This document shows positions 44,208-55,400 of a stretch of DNA of 64,000 nt, piece after piece. A program made the position numbers and the translations under genes. The stretch comes from Halarcobacter sp. (lineage in GTDB: Bacteria > Campylobacterota > Campylobacteria > Campylobacterales > Arcobacteraceae). The DNA lies in NCBI RefSeq assembly GCF_963676935.1, contig NZ_OY781470.1, forward strand, positions 992,001-1,056,000, written 5' to 3'. Within the stretch, counting starts at the first letter, position 1. Each line of letters opens with the position of its first letter. The notes beneath the pieces are model-generated. The model worked only from the letters and a program-made list of their open reading frames with translations. It was not told where the DNA came from and searched no databases.

Positions 44208-45506
44208 TTATATTCTAAATAAGTCTTTAGGATTTACGTGTTTTTCATTTTTTGTAGCTTGAAAAGTAAGTGTATCATTTACTCTTCCTACAACATAACC
44301 TTTTTTTATCCAACGACCAACTTTTAAAGATGGTGATATTTGATCTAAATGTGAGTATATTGTGTGTAATCCATCTTTATGCTGGATTATCACTACATTT
44401 TCTAGCATACCAGCATCTTTCTTTGCATATACTATTTTACCATTAAATATTGCTTTTACTTTTGCCTGGGGTTTTTTTGTTTTTAATACAATTGACTCAT
44501 TAAAAAGCTCAATCTTATATACAGGATCAAAATATTTACCAAACTTTTTAACTACATTAAATGAATCTAAAGGTGCGATTGTTTTTCTTCCTCTATATTT
44601 TGTCATTTTTATACCAGAAGTTGATGAACCAATCATTCTAACATCTATATCAATGTCATTTGCATATTTACTATTTCTAGCCTCTTCATCTAAAGTATAA
44701 TCTTTTTTTGAAGAACTTTTTCTTTTTTTCTTTTTTTGTTTTGCAAGTCTTCTAGCTTTTGCTATTCTAGCTTTTCTTTCTTTTTCTAATTCTTCTTTTT
44801 TTAAGATATTAAGTCTACCTAAAAGGTCTTTTAGAGATTCTTGTTTTTGTACAGTCTTTTTTAATTCAGCTTGGTATTCTTTATGTTTTTTTTCTAGGCT
44901 AACTAAAGATTTAGAGTATTTCTTTTTTAAAATATTTAGTTCATTTTTTTTCTTTTTCCTATCTTCAATATATGCAGATATTTTTTTAATACGTTTTTGA
45001 TTTTCTTTTTTATTTTGTGTAATAAGCTCATAGCTATTATTTAGTTTAAGTATTTCATCTTTTGAGTTTTGTGAAAGTATTGAATATATTTCTGAATCTA
45101 CTAATTCTTTAAGATTACTTTCCCCTGCAAGTTTAAGTGCAATAGAAGAGGAAAAATCATCTATTATAACTTTTATGATTTGTTTTTCATTATCTTCTCT
45201 TTTTTTCATTAAAGATTTTGAATCTTCTTGTAGATTGCCTAAAGATTTTTTAGCATCTTCTAATTGTGATTGATGTTTTTTAATATCATTATTTACAATA
45301 TCAATAACTTTTTCTAATTTACTTAATTCTTGATTTTGATTAGAGATTTGTTTTGCTAATATTTTAACTTGAATATCTGCTTTTTCTTGTTTACTTTTAT
45401 TTTTTTCCAATATTTGTTTATTTTTTTCAATTTTTTTATCAATAGTTTTAGTAGATGCATCTAAAAAAGAGATAATTAAAATAAAAATAAATAAAAATTT
45501 AGTCAT
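44208..45506 (-). CDS. EnvC-like murein hydrolase activator with degenerate LytM domain
   Basis: A 432-residue protein with a signal peptide (MTKFLFIFILIISFLDA) and a long coiled coil (about residues 20-270). The C-terminal LytM/M23 domain has zinc ligands that appear lost: the HxxxD region reads LFNESIV and the HLHFE region reads TLTFQ. That combination matches EnvC, which activates amidases rather than cutting peptidoglycan itself. It overlaps ftsX by 8 bp, fitting FtsEX-controlled septal or cell-wall hydrolysis. Confidence 0.82.
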   Translation of the reverse strand: MTKFLFIFILIISFLDASTKTIDKKIEKNKQILEKNKSKQEKADIQVKILAKQISNQNQELSKLEKVIDIVNNDIKKHQSQLEDAKKSLGNLQEDSKSLMKKREDNEKQIIKVIIDDFSSSIALKLAGESNLKELVDSEIYSILSQNSKDEILKLNNSYELITQNKKENQKRIKKISAYIEDRKKKKNELNILKKKYSKSLVSLEKKHKEYQAELKKTVQKQESLKDLLGRLNILKKEELEKERKARIAKARRLAKQKKKKRKSSSKKDYTLDEEARNSKYANDIDIDVRMIGSSTSGIKMTKYRGRKTIAPLDSFNVVKKFGKYFDPVYKIELFNESIVLKTKKPQAKVKAIFNGKIVYAKKDAGMLENVVIIQHKDGLHTIYSHLDQISPSLKVGRWIKKGYVVGRVNDTLTFQATKNEKHVNPKDLFRI

Positions 45507-46317
45507 GTTTCATTTTATATTTTAAAAGTACACCAATTATAGTTAATATAGAAATACCAAACGATAGAAGAAATATCTTCATAAGTGAATCTTCTATTGT
45601 GAGTGTAACTAAAACAATGTTTTCTAAATCATCAGGTAATATAATTCCTATATTTCCAACTAAATATATAAAAATTGCTGAAACTACAAAAAATGATATT
45701 AGAGAACTAAATATAGCATATTTCAATATAGTTGCAGAACTATACAAAATAGAGGCACCATGTAACTTTAAAATTGTAATTTTTTCATGATGTTCATAAA
45801 ACCAAATTCTTATTTGTTTTGAAATCATAATAATTGCAAAAATAGTAATAATAGAAAAAAGTATCATACTTATTTGACTAAGCAGAAGAAGCAGAAGATA
45901 GATACTATTGTGATTTTTAGAAAATATTTCTACTTTTCTTATATTTTTATTTTCATAAAGTTCATTTTTAATACTATCTAATTCACTTGTTGTTGGAAAA
46001 ACTTCTAGTTTTATTTTATAAAAATGTGGAAGTTTTCTTTTTAATAAATCAACTGAAGTACTAGATAAACTTGAACTTATATTTTTTATAATTTTATCAT
46101 TTTGAAGTGTAATAATCTTATCAACTTTTATATTAGCTAATTGGCTAATATTTTCTTTTATTAAAGGCGTATTTGTGATTATTACAATTGAATAATCATC
46201 AGCAATTGTTTTTTTATAGTTATTAAGAATATTTGTAGCAAAAATATAAATAATAAAAGAGATTAACATCGCTGTTAATGGTATTATAAAAGCAAAAGTG
46301 TTTTTAAGAAACTTCAT
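45499..46317 (-). CDS. ftsX: Cell division protein FtsX
   Basis: About 272 residues with an N-terminal TM, a periplasmic loop (about 30-150) and three C-terminal TMs, the FtsX topology. It transmits FtsE ATPase activity to the periplasmic EnvC-like activator encoded next. The start is taken as the Met of MKFLKNTF (46317). An upstream in-frame ATG at 46329 is also possible and would lengthen the overlap with ftsE. Both overlap the 3' end of ftsE. Confidence 0.85.
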   Translation of the reverse strand: MKFLKNTFAFIIPLTAMLISFIIYIFATNILNNYKKTIADDYSIVIITNTPLIKENISQLANIKVDKIITLQNDKIIKNISSSLSSTSVDLLKRKLPHFYKIKLEVFPTTSELDSIKNELYENKNIRKVEIFSKNHNSIYLLLLLLSQISMILFSIITIFAIIMISKQIRIWFYEHHEKITILKLHGASILYSSATILKYAIFSSLISFFVVSAIFIYLVGNIGIILPDDLENIVLVTLTIEDSLMKIFLLSFGISILTIIGVLLKYKMKHD

Positions 46318-46966
46318 AAATAATACCATCTTCTATAGAGAGTTGTTTAAATCTAATACCAAAGTTTTTAGGAACTCTATGGGTTACAACAACAACTGTA
46401 ATACCCAACTGTTCATTTGCACCTTTTAAAAGATTCCATACCACTTCAGCTGAATAATCATCAAGGTTCCCTGTTGGTTCATCAGCAATTATGATTTTTG
46501 GATTATGAGCTAGTGCACGTGCCACTGCAACTCTTTGTTGCTCTCCACCACTTAGTTCATTTGGATAATACCCTTGTCTATGGGCTAATTTTACGTGGGT
46601 TAGAAGTTTAATTGCTTGTTCTTTTGAAACATCACTTGAATATCCATTGATTTTAAGAGGAATCATAATATTTTCTTCAATTGTCCACTCTTTTATAAGT
46701 TTATAATCTTGAAAAATAATTCCAATATCTTTTCTTAAACGTCTAAGAGGTTTTCCTTTTATTCCAAATACCTCTTGTCCAGCTATATTTAAACTTCCAT
46801 GTTTTAAAGGAATCTCTCCATAAAATGATTTTAAAAGCGTAGATTTACCACTACCACTTGTCCCACCAATAAATATAAACTCTCTTTCTTTTACTGAAAA
46901 ATTACCTTTTTTTATAATGTATTTATTTTCATCATAAGAGAGATATATATTTTTAGCTTCAATCAT
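46304..46966 (-). CDS. ftsE: Cell division ATPase FtsE
   Basis: A 220-residue ABC ATPase with Walker A GGTSGSGKSTLL, a Q-loop in IIFQDYKLIKEW, signature LSGGEQQRVA, Walker B IIIADEPTGNLD and switch His VVVTHRV. The ADEPTGNLD stretch is typical of FtsE/LolD. Identity as FtsE rests on the FtsX and EnvC-like neighbours. It overlaps trmB by 8 bp. Confidence 0.92.
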   Translation of the reverse strand: MIEAKNIYLSYDENKYIIKKGNFSVKEREFIFIGGTSGSGKSTLLKSFYGEIPLKHGSLNIAGQEVFGIKGKPLRRLRKDIGIIFQDYKLIKEWTIEENIMIPLKINGYSSDVSKEQAIKLLTHVKLAHRQGYYPNELSGGEQQRVAVARALAHNPKIIIADEPTGNLDDYSAEVVWNLLKGANEQLGITVVVVTHRVPKNFGIRFKQLSIEDGIIYEVS

Positions 46967-48158
46967 CTTGCAATATCTCTTTTAATTTATTGTGAGCTTT
47001 TATATTTGCACTTGTAGGTAGAGGTGTATCCTGAAAATATTTAGCTTTTTTCTCATCTATTAAAATATATTTATTTAAAGGTCTGTCAAAACTTCCATAG
47101 GTAACCTGAATAAGTCCCGAATCTCTTTTATCTTCAATAATAAAAATATCTTCAATATGTATAAAGTAATCCTCTTCGACTATTGCCTTTGTACAAATAT
47201 TTTTGATTATTTTAGAAAACTCAATCTCTTTATTAAAACTAAAATCATACTCAAGACTAATATCTTCATCTAAATTATCACAATAAAGAGTTACATCATA
47301 AATATGTTTTCCTTGCTTTTTCCATCTATCTTCATATTTACTTGAAACTTTTAAATCTTTGTTTATATCAATTTCTATTTTACCTTTAGGAAGGTTAGTT
47401 AAAAGTTCAGTACAATAATCAAAATATTTTCTACTATCTGTTCTTAATTCTAAAGTCCCACCAATTTTTAATACCCTTAAAGCCTCATTTATAAAAGCAT
47501 TAGAATATATTCTTCTATGTGGTTTTTTATCCCAAGGTACAGGAAAATGTACAAATATTCTTCCAACTTTATTTGAATTGATAAATTCCATAAAAAGTCT
47601 TGCATCATAATTTACAACTAAAACATTTTCTATTTTTTGTATAGTTAATTGTTTTAATAGTTGTTCAATTGATGGTGTATGAATCTCTAATCCAATAAAC
47701 TGAATATCTGGATTCTCTTTTGCTTGATGTAAAAGATGTCGTCCACTACCAAAACCAATCTCAATTTGTATCTCTTTATCTGTTTGAAAGTCATTAACGA
47801 AAAAATCAATATCTTTTAAGTTTTCTTGGTCAGGTTTAACTTTTTGATTAAAGTTTTGAGTATTACTAAAAACTACGTTAGCCTCTACTGTCTCTGCATA
47901 AGAATTTATTGCATCTTTAACAATCTGTACAGGAGTAACTCTTGTGACTTTATCTGCTTTTAAAAGTAAACTCTCATCTTTTGATTTAAGAGTTAGGAAA
48001 AACTCTTTATTATTGTTTGTAACTGCTATTTTATATTCTGGATTTCTTTTCTTTTGTGTAAAGTTGTAAGACTTTGCAACAAAATCAAAAGAGATATTAT
48101 TGAATTTTGATGGCGTTACTAATTCTTTTTTATATTTATCAAAAACTATATGCGGCAT
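46959..48158 (-). CDS. trmB: tRNA (guanine-N7)-methyltransferase, long campylobacterial form
   Basis: A 399-residue protein. The TrmB core is in the middle: SAM site EIGFGSGRHLLHQA (about residue 135) and the FVHFPVPWDKKPHRR catalytic/tRNA-binding stretch. Extra N- and C-terminal regions (about 120 and 100 residues) make it nearly twice the Escherichia coli length, as in Campylobacter and Helicobacter. It makes m7G46 in tRNA. It is separated from the FN3 lipoprotein by only 3 bp. Confidence 0.9.
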   Translation of the reverse strand: MPHIVFDKYKKELVTPSKFNNISFDFVAKSYNFTQKKRNPEYKIAVTNNNKEFFLTLKSKDESLLLKADKVTRVTPVQIVKDAINSYAETVEANVVFSNTQNFNQKVKPDQENLKDIDFFVNDFQTDKEIQIEIGFGSGRHLLHQAKENPDIQFIGLEIHTPSIEQLLKQLTIQKIENVLVVNYDARLFMEFINSNKVGRIFVHFPVPWDKKPHRRIYSNAFINEALRVLKIGGTLELRTDSRKYFDYCTELLTNLPKGKIEIDINKDLKVSSKYEDRWKKQGKHIYDVTLYCDNLDEDISLEYDFSFNKEIEFSKIIKNICTKAIVEEDYFIHIEDIFIIEDKRDSGLIQVTYGSFDRPLNKYILIDEKKAKYFQDTPLPTSANIKAHNKLKEILQDD

Positions 48159-48161
48159 ATA

Positions 48162-49442
48162 TTAATTTTTCTCTTGTAATTTTGGTAACACCAATTCTGT
48201 GTTATTTGTTATTTCTGAAACAATTCCATTTTCATCAACTGCTTGTACAGAGTAGCTATACTCTACACCTCTTGCAATATCAGCATCTTCAAATCTTAGA
48301 GCTTTTATATTCTCAAATTTAGTAGTTTTTTGTTTGAAAAAAGTCTCTTTTACTGTTTTGTATACTGTATAAGATACTGCTCTATTATCTCCTGGTTGCC
48401 AATTTAAAATTGCCTTTTGACCTTGAATTTGTGCTAAAGTCATAATTGGTTTTCTTAATTTAACTAGTGTAGACCCCATCACAGAATTTACATGTTCACT
48501 ACTTTCTAAACCATCTTTATCAACAGCTCTTATTTTATAAAAATAAACTTTTCCATCTTCGTTTATAAAATCATCATAATTAAAAGTATTTGCATTTACT
48601 ACATGTAATTTATCAAAACCACTAGTTGCATTATTACTTCTGTATATGTTGTACTTAATTACATCAGAAGATTTTGAAGCTTCCCACGTAATAGATATTT
48701 TTCTAGGTAGGTCTCTAGTTGCTGTTACTTTTAATACACTTTCAGGTAAAGGTTTAGTTTGTGCTTGTACAATTTTACTTGGCATTGATTCTAAATCATC
48801 ATAAGTTAAAGCTGTAATTTTATATTGGTATATTACATTGTCTTCTAAATCCATATCAATATATTCAGCTTGTAATCTTCCATCTATTGTTGTTAAAACT
48901 TCCCACTCACTAGTTTCTGGTGAACTTCTTTCTACTTTATATCCATTTACTCTTTCGTTTGAGTGTGGTCTCCATATAATTTTTATTTGTCTTGGAAGAT
49001 TGGAAATTGCTTGGATAAAAGATACACCCTCCATTAAAGGTAATGTTGAAACTACATAATCATTAGTTGTTTTTGATTCAACTTCACCATCTGTAGCAGC
49101 AGAAATTTTATAAACATATTTTGTATTTGGTTCCAAGTCTTCATCAACATAGTGTGTAGTATATCTATTTTCAATTGTATCAATATGCTTTAATTTAGTT
49201 CCATCTTTTTGCATATTTGCTCTGTAAAAATGATAACCTACAACTCTTGGGTCATCAACTTTTCTCCACTCAAATGCAATAGAGTTTATATCTGCAATTG
49301 ATCTTACTGAACTTGAATCTACAACTTCTAGTGTTTCATCAATTTTTGGTTTTTGAGGTTCATTTAATTTATTTTTATAGCTACAACCACTAACTAATAA
49401 AATCAAAGTTGCTAATGATGTTAGTTTCATCAATTTTGTCAT
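48162..49442 (-). CDS. Lipoprotein with repeated fibronectin type III domains
   Basis: A 426-residue exported lipoprotein. Signal and lipobox TLILLVSGC put the lipid Cys near residue 20. Four FN3-like repeats of about 90 residues follow, each with W-x(n)-V-x-Y-x-V/I-Y-R-S and Y-x-Y-x-I-x-A patterns (HFYRANMQ, KVERSSPE, NIYRSNNA, TVYKTVKE). The start at 49442 has GGAG at good spacing. The first 53 bases overlap the end of the RluD-type gene. It may be an adhesion or envelope protein; it is widespread in Campylobacterota but of unknown role. Confidence 0.8.
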   Translation of the reverse strand: MTKLMKLTSLATLILLVSGCSYKNKLNEPQKPKIDETLEVVDSSSVRSIADINSIAFEWRKVDDPRVVGYHFYRANMQKDGTKLKHIDTIENRYTTHYVDEDLEPNTKYVYKISAATDGEVESKTTNDYVVSTLPLMEGVSFIQAISNLPRQIKIIWRPHSNERVNGYKVERSSPETSEWEVLTTIDGRLQAEYIDMDLEDNVIYQYKITALTYDDLESMPSKIVQAQTKPLPESVLKVTATRDLPRKISITWEASKSSDVIKYNIYRSNNATSGFDKLHVVNANTFNYDDFINEDGKVYFYKIRAVDKDGLESSEHVNSVMGSTLVKLRKPIMTLAQIQGQKAILNWQPGDNRAVSYTVYKTVKETFFKQKTTKFENIKALRFEDADIARGVEYSYSVQAVDENGIVSEITNNTELVLPKLQEKN

Positions 49443-50394
49443 TAATCTTCTCCATATCAAAATTATTTATTAGGTATTGATGCATATCATCACTAAGCTT
49501 AGCTTTGAAGCTCATTTTTTCATTTGTAATTGGGTGAATTAAGTATAAAATATATGCATGCAAATAAAATCTATTTATTTTATTTAATTCGCCCTTAAAT
49601 CCATATAAATTATCCCCTAATATATGCCTATTTATCGAACTTAGATGAACTCTTATTTGATGAGTTCTTCCTGTGAAAAGTTTACAAGCGATTAACTCAC
49701 TTTTTTCATTATTTGAAGTCTCAATTTTTGCAAAGGCAGATTTTGCATTTTTGCCATTTTCAACTATTGCCATTTTTAATCTATTGTTAGGGTTTCTTGC
49801 AATTGGTTTTTCAATTATTATATTATCTTTGAGAGGTAAATCAAGTATCGCTAGATAATATCTTCCCATACTTTTATCTTCAAGTTGTTTTGAAAGATTT
49901 ACATGAGCTTCATTTGTTTTTGCTACAACCATCACTCCACTAGTACCTTTATCTAGTCTATGAACAATACCATGTCTCTCTTCTCCACTAATTGTTGATA
50001 AAGCTATATTCTTGAGTTTTAGCCAATCAACTAGGGTAGCATCTTTGACACTTGGGGCATCATGCACTGTTAAATTATATGGTTTATTTACCACTAATAT
50101 ATAGTCATCTTCATAGATAATATCTATCTTTTTATCTTTTAATGATTCTTTTATAAACTCTTCATCTTTTACATTTTCAAAAACAGCTTCAGGAAAATTT
50201 ACTTCAACCTCTTGATTTGGTTTTAATTTAATACCTGGTTTTGATATAGTTTTGCCATCAACTTTTACAAAATCTTTTTTAATAAGTTGTTCAATTTGAT
50301 TTCTTGAAGCATCAATATGTAAAGTTAAAAATTTATCTAATCTATTTGCTTCTAAAACAATAAAATTTTTATACATTTTTGGGTACTCTTTCAT
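49390..50394 (-). CDS. RluA/RluD-family 23S rRNA pseudouridine synthase
   Basis: A 334-residue protein. An N-terminal S4 RNA-binding domain (RLDKFLTLHIDASRNQIEQL, about 15-75) precedes the synthase core with catalytic Asp in IVHRLDKGTSGVMVVAKT and the TGRTHQIRVHL motif. RluD (helix 69) is most likely but RluA/RluC-like targets cannot be excluded. The ATG at 50394 abuts the divergent rodA ATG; an internal Met (50376) would leave room for promoter elements. Confidence 0.85.
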   Translation of the reverse strand: MKEYPKMYKNFIVLEANRLDKFLTLHIDASRNQIEQLIKKDFVKVDGKTISKPGIKLKPNQEVEVNFPEAVFENVKDEEFIKESLKDKKIDIIYEDDYILVVNKPYNLTVHDAPSVKDATLVDWLKLKNIALSTISGEERHGIVHRLDKGTSGVMVVAKTNEAHVNLSKQLEDKSMGRYYLAILDLPLKDNIIIEKPIARNPNNRLKMAIVENGKNAKSAFAKIETSNNEKSELIACKLFTGRTHQIRVHLSSINRHILGDNLYGFKGELNKINRFYLHAYILYLIHPITNEKMSFKAKLSDDMHQYLINNFDMEKINDKIDETNIISNFDFIS

Positions 50395-51501
50395 ATGCGT
50401 TTATTTGATAAAAGAATTATATCTCATTTTGATTATTTACTTATTATATTTATACTACCTTTGGTATTACTTTCATATAATTTGATTAGTGAAACTAATA
50501 CTACCCTTGCAAATAAACAATTAATATATTTCTCAATATCACTTATAGCTTTTATTGTTGTTTTTATCTTGCCTATTAGAAGAAATATAAGAATAATACC
50601 TTTACTTTATTGGATTGGTATTTTTTTACTTTTAGCTGTAGAGTTTTGGGGCGTTACTAAACTTGGAGCAAAAAGATGGTTAAGTCTTCCTTTGATGAGC
50701 ATGACAATACAACCAAGTGAACTATTTAAACCAGTATTTATACTTATGTTAGGGCATCTAATACAAAATAGACAACCTGAGGAGAGTGGATATAACTTTA
50801 AAGATTTTGTTTATTTTTCTTTTTTTATCCTTTTACCATTTTTTCTTATAGCAAAAGAGCCTGATTTAGGTACAGCTTTAGTTTTATTATTAGTTGGATA
50901 TGGAATTTTATTTATTATTGGAGTAAATTGGAAAATTTGGGCAGGTATATTTTTAGTAATAGGACTTGCTTCACCTTTGATTTATACCTATATGATAAAA
51001 GATTATCAGAAAAAAAGGATAAAAGACTTTTTATCAGAAAAACCAAGTTATCAAGTACAACAATCAATTATTGCAATTGGAAATGGTGGATTGTTAGGTA
51101 AAGATGCAGAAGATGCAACCCAATCACAATTAAAATTTTTACCTATTGCAACAAGTGATTTTATTTTTGCTTATTTTGTAGAAAGATATGGATTTTTAGG
51201 AGCATTTGGATTAATTGTAATATATGCTTTATTGATTTTACACCTCTTGTCCTTGAATTATTATTTTAAAGATGATTTTGTAATACGTAGTTTTGCCTCC
51301 GGATTAGGACTATTGATTTTTCTAAATATGAGTGTAAATATTTTGATGGTGATTGGTTATGCACCTGTTGTAGGCTTGCCTTTACCGATGTTTTCATATG
51401 GTGGAAGTTCTTTTATAAATTTTATAGTACTATTTGCTATTTTAGAAAATCTATTAGCTTTTAGATTTATGGATATGTATAGTTTTGAGAGGAGATTATA
51501 A
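50395..51501 (+). CDS. rodA: Rod-shape determining glycosyltransferase RodA
   Basis: A 368-residue SEDS-family membrane protein with about ten transmembrane segments. Landmarks: LGAKRWL, QPSELFKPVFIL, KEPDLGTALVLL, KDYQKKRI and the PLPMFSYGGSSF signature. It polymerises peptidoglycan for elongation together with PBP2. RodA is preferred over FtsW because of length and the KEPDLGTA/YQKKRI motifs, though FtsW shares parts. The stop is followed directly by the speB GTG. Confidence 0.88.
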   Translation: MRLFDKRIISHFDYLLIIFILPLVLLSYNLISETNTTLANKQLIYFSISLIAFIVVFILPIRRNIRIIPLLYWIGIFLLLAVEFWGVTKLGAKRWLSLPLMSMTIQPSELFKPVFILMLGHLIQNRQPEESGYNFKDFVYFSFFILLPFFLIAKEPDLGTALVLLLVGYGILFIIGVNWKIWAGIFLVIGLASPLIYTYMIKDYQKKRIKDFLSEKPSYQVQQSIIAIGNGGLLGKDAEDATQSQLKFLPIATSDFIFAYFVERYGFLGAFGLIVIYALLILHLLSLNYYFKDDFVIRSFASGLGLLIFLNMSVNILMVIGYAPVVGLPLPMFSYGGSSFINFIVLFAILENLLAFRFMDMYSFERRL

Positions 51502-52353
51502 GTGGAAGCTCAATTATCTTGTTTTATTGGTTTTGAGGATAGTTTTGAAGAATCAAAAGCTGTTCTATTTGGAGCACCTTTTGATGGAACAACATCATTT
51601 AAACCGGGAGCTAGATTTGCACCTAGTGCCATGAGGGAAGATTCATGGGGTTTAGAAAGTTATAGCCCATATCTTGATAAGGATTTAGAAGATATAAAAC
51701 TGTTTGATTATGGTAATTTAGAACTCCCTTTTGGGGATAAGAAAAATGCCCTTAGAATGATTCAAGAAAAAACTCAAGAGATAATTGATGCAGGAAAAAT
51801 TCCAATTATGATAGGTGGAGAACACCTAGTTTCACTAGCCCCTGTAAAAGCACTAAGTAAAAAATATAAAGATTTAAACATAATTCACTTTGATGCACAT
51901 ACAGATTTAAGAGAAGACTATTTAGGTGAAGCATTAAGTCATGCTACAGTAATCAGAAGAATATATGACCAAGTAGGTGATGGAAATGTAAATCAATTTT
52001 GTATAAGAAGTGGACTAAAAGAGGAGTTTGAATGGGCAAAAAAACATACTCACTTAGAAAAGTTTACATACAACACTTTAGAATCATGTGTTAGAAGAAT
52101 AAAAGACAAACCAGTATATATAACAATAGATTTAGACGTATTTGATCCAGCAGTATTCCCAGGAACAGGAACACCAGAACCAGGTGGAATAAATTTTCAC
52201 CATATGATGGAGATAATCTCTATATTAAGTAGACTTGAAAATGTAGTAGGGATGGATGTGGTAGAGCTAAGTCCAAAATATGATGCGAGTGGGGTTTCTA
52301 CAGCTGTTGCTTGTAAGACTTTAAGGGAGCTTGTTTTGGCTACTGTTAAATAG
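51502..52353 (+). CDS. speB: Agmatinase/ureohydrolase SpeB
   Basis: A 283-residue arginase-family enzyme. Mn-binding motifs are intact: GGEHLVS, HFDAHTDLRE and DLDVFDPAVFPGTGTPEPGG. It would convert agmatine to putrescine and urea; guanidinobutyrase-type substrates are also possible. The start is GTG at 51502, preceded by GAGAGGAG. It directly follows rodA. The region just after it is the boundary to the defence-like gene. Confidence 0.88.
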   Translation: MEAQLSCFIGFEDSFEESKAVLFGAPFDGTTSFKPGARFAPSAMREDSWGLESYSPYLDKDLEDIKLFDYGNLELPFGDKKNALRMIQEKTQEIIDAGKIPIMIGGEHLVSLAPVKALSKKYKDLNIIHFDAHTDLREDYLGEALSHATVIRRIYDQVGDGNVNQFCIRSGLKEEFEWAKKHTHLEKFTYNTLESCVRRIKDKPVYITIDLDVFDPAVFPGTGTPEPGGINFHHMMEIISILSRLENVVGMDVVELSPKYDASGVSTAVACKTLRELVLATVK

Positions 52354-52430
52354 TTGTGGAATAACGGTTGACTTCACCGACAGTTTAACTGTTCTTTGCT
52401 AGGTTGATTTTCTCCATTTCTTATTTAATC

Positions 52431-55400
52431 CTATTCAATAGCTGATTTAGTACTAAATCTAAGTGTGTCATTTATTAAAAACTTATCAATTAAATCTAAA
52501 ATCTTTACTTTTTGTTCATCAGATTTAGTTCTTGTATTAAGTTCTAAAATAAACTCAATTAATGGTCTTGAATCATAATATCCAGTCTCTTTCGAAGAAT
52601 CTATTTTTTGTATCAGTTCTTCCAAAAGTTCAAATATTTTTTCAGCAATATTTGTATCTGCATGATATTCATTTTGAAGATACTCAATAAAACTTTTTAC
52701 ATCTTTCTTTATATGAATAGATGATGCTAAACTTTTTACAAATTCAAAATCATCTTGAATAAAATTTAATCCATTCATTTTGACTAAATCCAATGTATAA
52801 AAATAGTCATTTTCTTCATTGTTTTTAAATCTTAGAATAATCTGTTTTGATTTTTCAATTTTTTCTTTGTCTTTTGAATGTATTTCTTGTTCAAAAATTT
52901 GATGTAACACTCCATGAATAACTTGGGGGTTTGAATCTATTGCTTCATTAAGTAGTTTCTCAAAAATCCCATCATCTTCATTTAAATAGTAAAAATATAA
53001 ATACATTCCCAAATTATTAATGTAGCTTGAATCTTCTCTATCTTTTACAACTTTTGCAAAAGATATACATTTTCTGATATAAACTACCACTTCTTCTTTA
53101 GAAACAAATTTATTCATATATAGATAATGAAAATTTTGCAATGAATAAATTGCCACTTGTCCTATTTTATCTTTTTCAATTAAATCAACCAAGAGCTTTG
53201 TAAATAAGGATTTATCAACAGATTCGATATTGCCTATCGTTCTTAGTAAGCCAAATATTACAAAGTCAATATTTTTTGCGATAACATCCTTAATAAGGTC
53301 TAAAACTCTCTTTTTAGCATTTTCATCTTCAAATACATATTTATAAACTAAAGGCAATAATTCTGCAAAATCGCCTTCAAAAGAATTTATTGAGCTAGAC
53401 ATGTGGTCATGTATAGTTTGAAACTTAGTTGTATCCCTCACTAAACCTTTATATTTTATATCTTTATTAGATTCTAAAATATCTAATAAACTCACATCAA
53501 ATTTATTTTTACTAATCAAGTATTTTATAGCTTTGAGTATAGTTCGTTTTAACCATTTATCATCAATATCTGAATACAAATGAATTATTTGTAATACTTT
53601 TTCTTCGTTATAATTTGATGCTATAAGTCCGCTTAATCCAGCAGATAAATAATCAGGATGAATATTTTTAGATTTCAACTGTAATAAAAAATCAAAAAAC
53701 TTATCTGGATTTTCTGTAACATCTTTTTCAAATTGCCTATGATGTTCAGTTTTACCACCTCGTAAGTGAAAGCCTTTATCTTTTCTTGATTGAGTACCAT
53801 CAAATACGTTCATTGATTGAAGCCAATTACTCAAACTCATTTTTGAGTAAACATCACTACTTAATGGTGTTCCAACCCAGCCATTATTTGATTTATGAGG
53901 TTTTTCAAGTTTATACCAATGAAACTTTCTTTGTAGTTCTTGATATTTTTTAAAATAACCAAATTTTTTTATATCATCTATTTCAAGTTGATATAGAAGT
54001 TTATATTTTTGTTCGCCTTTATATGTACCATGACATCTACCTGGATAGTAACTATTTTCAAATTCTGGATTCACTTGTATAATTGAATTTAAGATTTCTT
54101 TTTGTTCTTTTTCATCAAATAGTCTAAACGACTTCTTTAATAATAATGCAAATTTATATCCGTCATCTTGCCTAAAGGATAATTCTTCTAAAAGCTTTAC
54201 ATTTGTAAATAAGTCCAAAATTTCATTTTTATATTCTTTAGGGTCTTTAGAATATCCAAATATAAGAAATGTAATGAGTGCAAGATAATGAGTATCTTGA
54301 TAGGGCTTGATAAGTTCTAAAAAACTGTCCTTGTCATCTATAGCTAACTGAGAAACTTTTTTTAGTGTTTTTAAATACAAATTCCATACTGTATATAAAT
54401 TTTCATGTTGCCACATACCAGAATCAAATATATTGTCAGTAATTAAAAAGTCTTTTTTAGAGTATTCACTTTTAAATTTATTACTGATTTTTTGGATTGA
54501 TTCTAAAAGCCTTTGTAATATATCTATCTCTTTTTGTTCCAATAAAAATTCAAATATTTCATACCAATCATGGTCTAATAACTCTTTTTTATCATGGTCA
54601 TCTACTTCCTCAATACGATTATTCAAATAATTGAAAAATAAGTTAATTGAGTATTTTTGATCTAGTAGGTAGATTCTTTTATAAAGCTTTTTCAAGTCAT
54701 AATAATGAATATCGCCTTCATATAATAAGCTATTATATTTTTTCAATATTTTAAAACTTGTGTTACTCCAGTTATCTAATCTATTTAAACTATTGAGTAT
54801 TGAAACATTTTTTATTTTCTCTTCACATTGGCAATTATCTAATATGTCAAAAACCAAATCTGTTTCTTTATTTACAAAAGTTTCTAATCTATTTTGTAGG
54901 TTGTACTTTTTAAAATTTTCAGTATTAAAAAAACCTGCTTCTTTTAAATGGATTAGCCAATCAGAGGATATCCAGCTCTCAATAAAGTATTTTTCATAAT
55001 CTGGTTTATCTTTAAAAAGTTTTTGAATAAAAGTAAACTCTTCAACAGTAGGACTTTCTATGCTTCCAAGATAAGAGATTAATAAGAGTTTAATATGGAA
55101 TCTTATTTCATCTGAATAGAGTATATTTTCAAGTTCAGACAAGTATTTATCCTCATCTGTCCCTCTTAAAAATTGAATAATCTGTTTAAACTGTTCCCTT
55201 ATAGTTAAGTCTTGAGTAGTTGTTAATATATATTCGTATAGAGACATATCTTTTTGTGCAAAATCCCTTGCAAATACATAATCATAAAAAGTTTGATGAA
55301 AAAAAGATATTTTTTTATTTTCCTCTTTTAAAATACCTCTACTCAATAAAAGAGCAATTTCATCCTCAAATTCATCTTCAAAATATAACTTAGGAACTTC

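Noticed and set aside
44700-45470. A low-complexity T-rich tract as an unusual DNA element
   Set aside because: It encodes the Lys/Glu-rich coiled coil of the EnvC-like protein on the minus strand.
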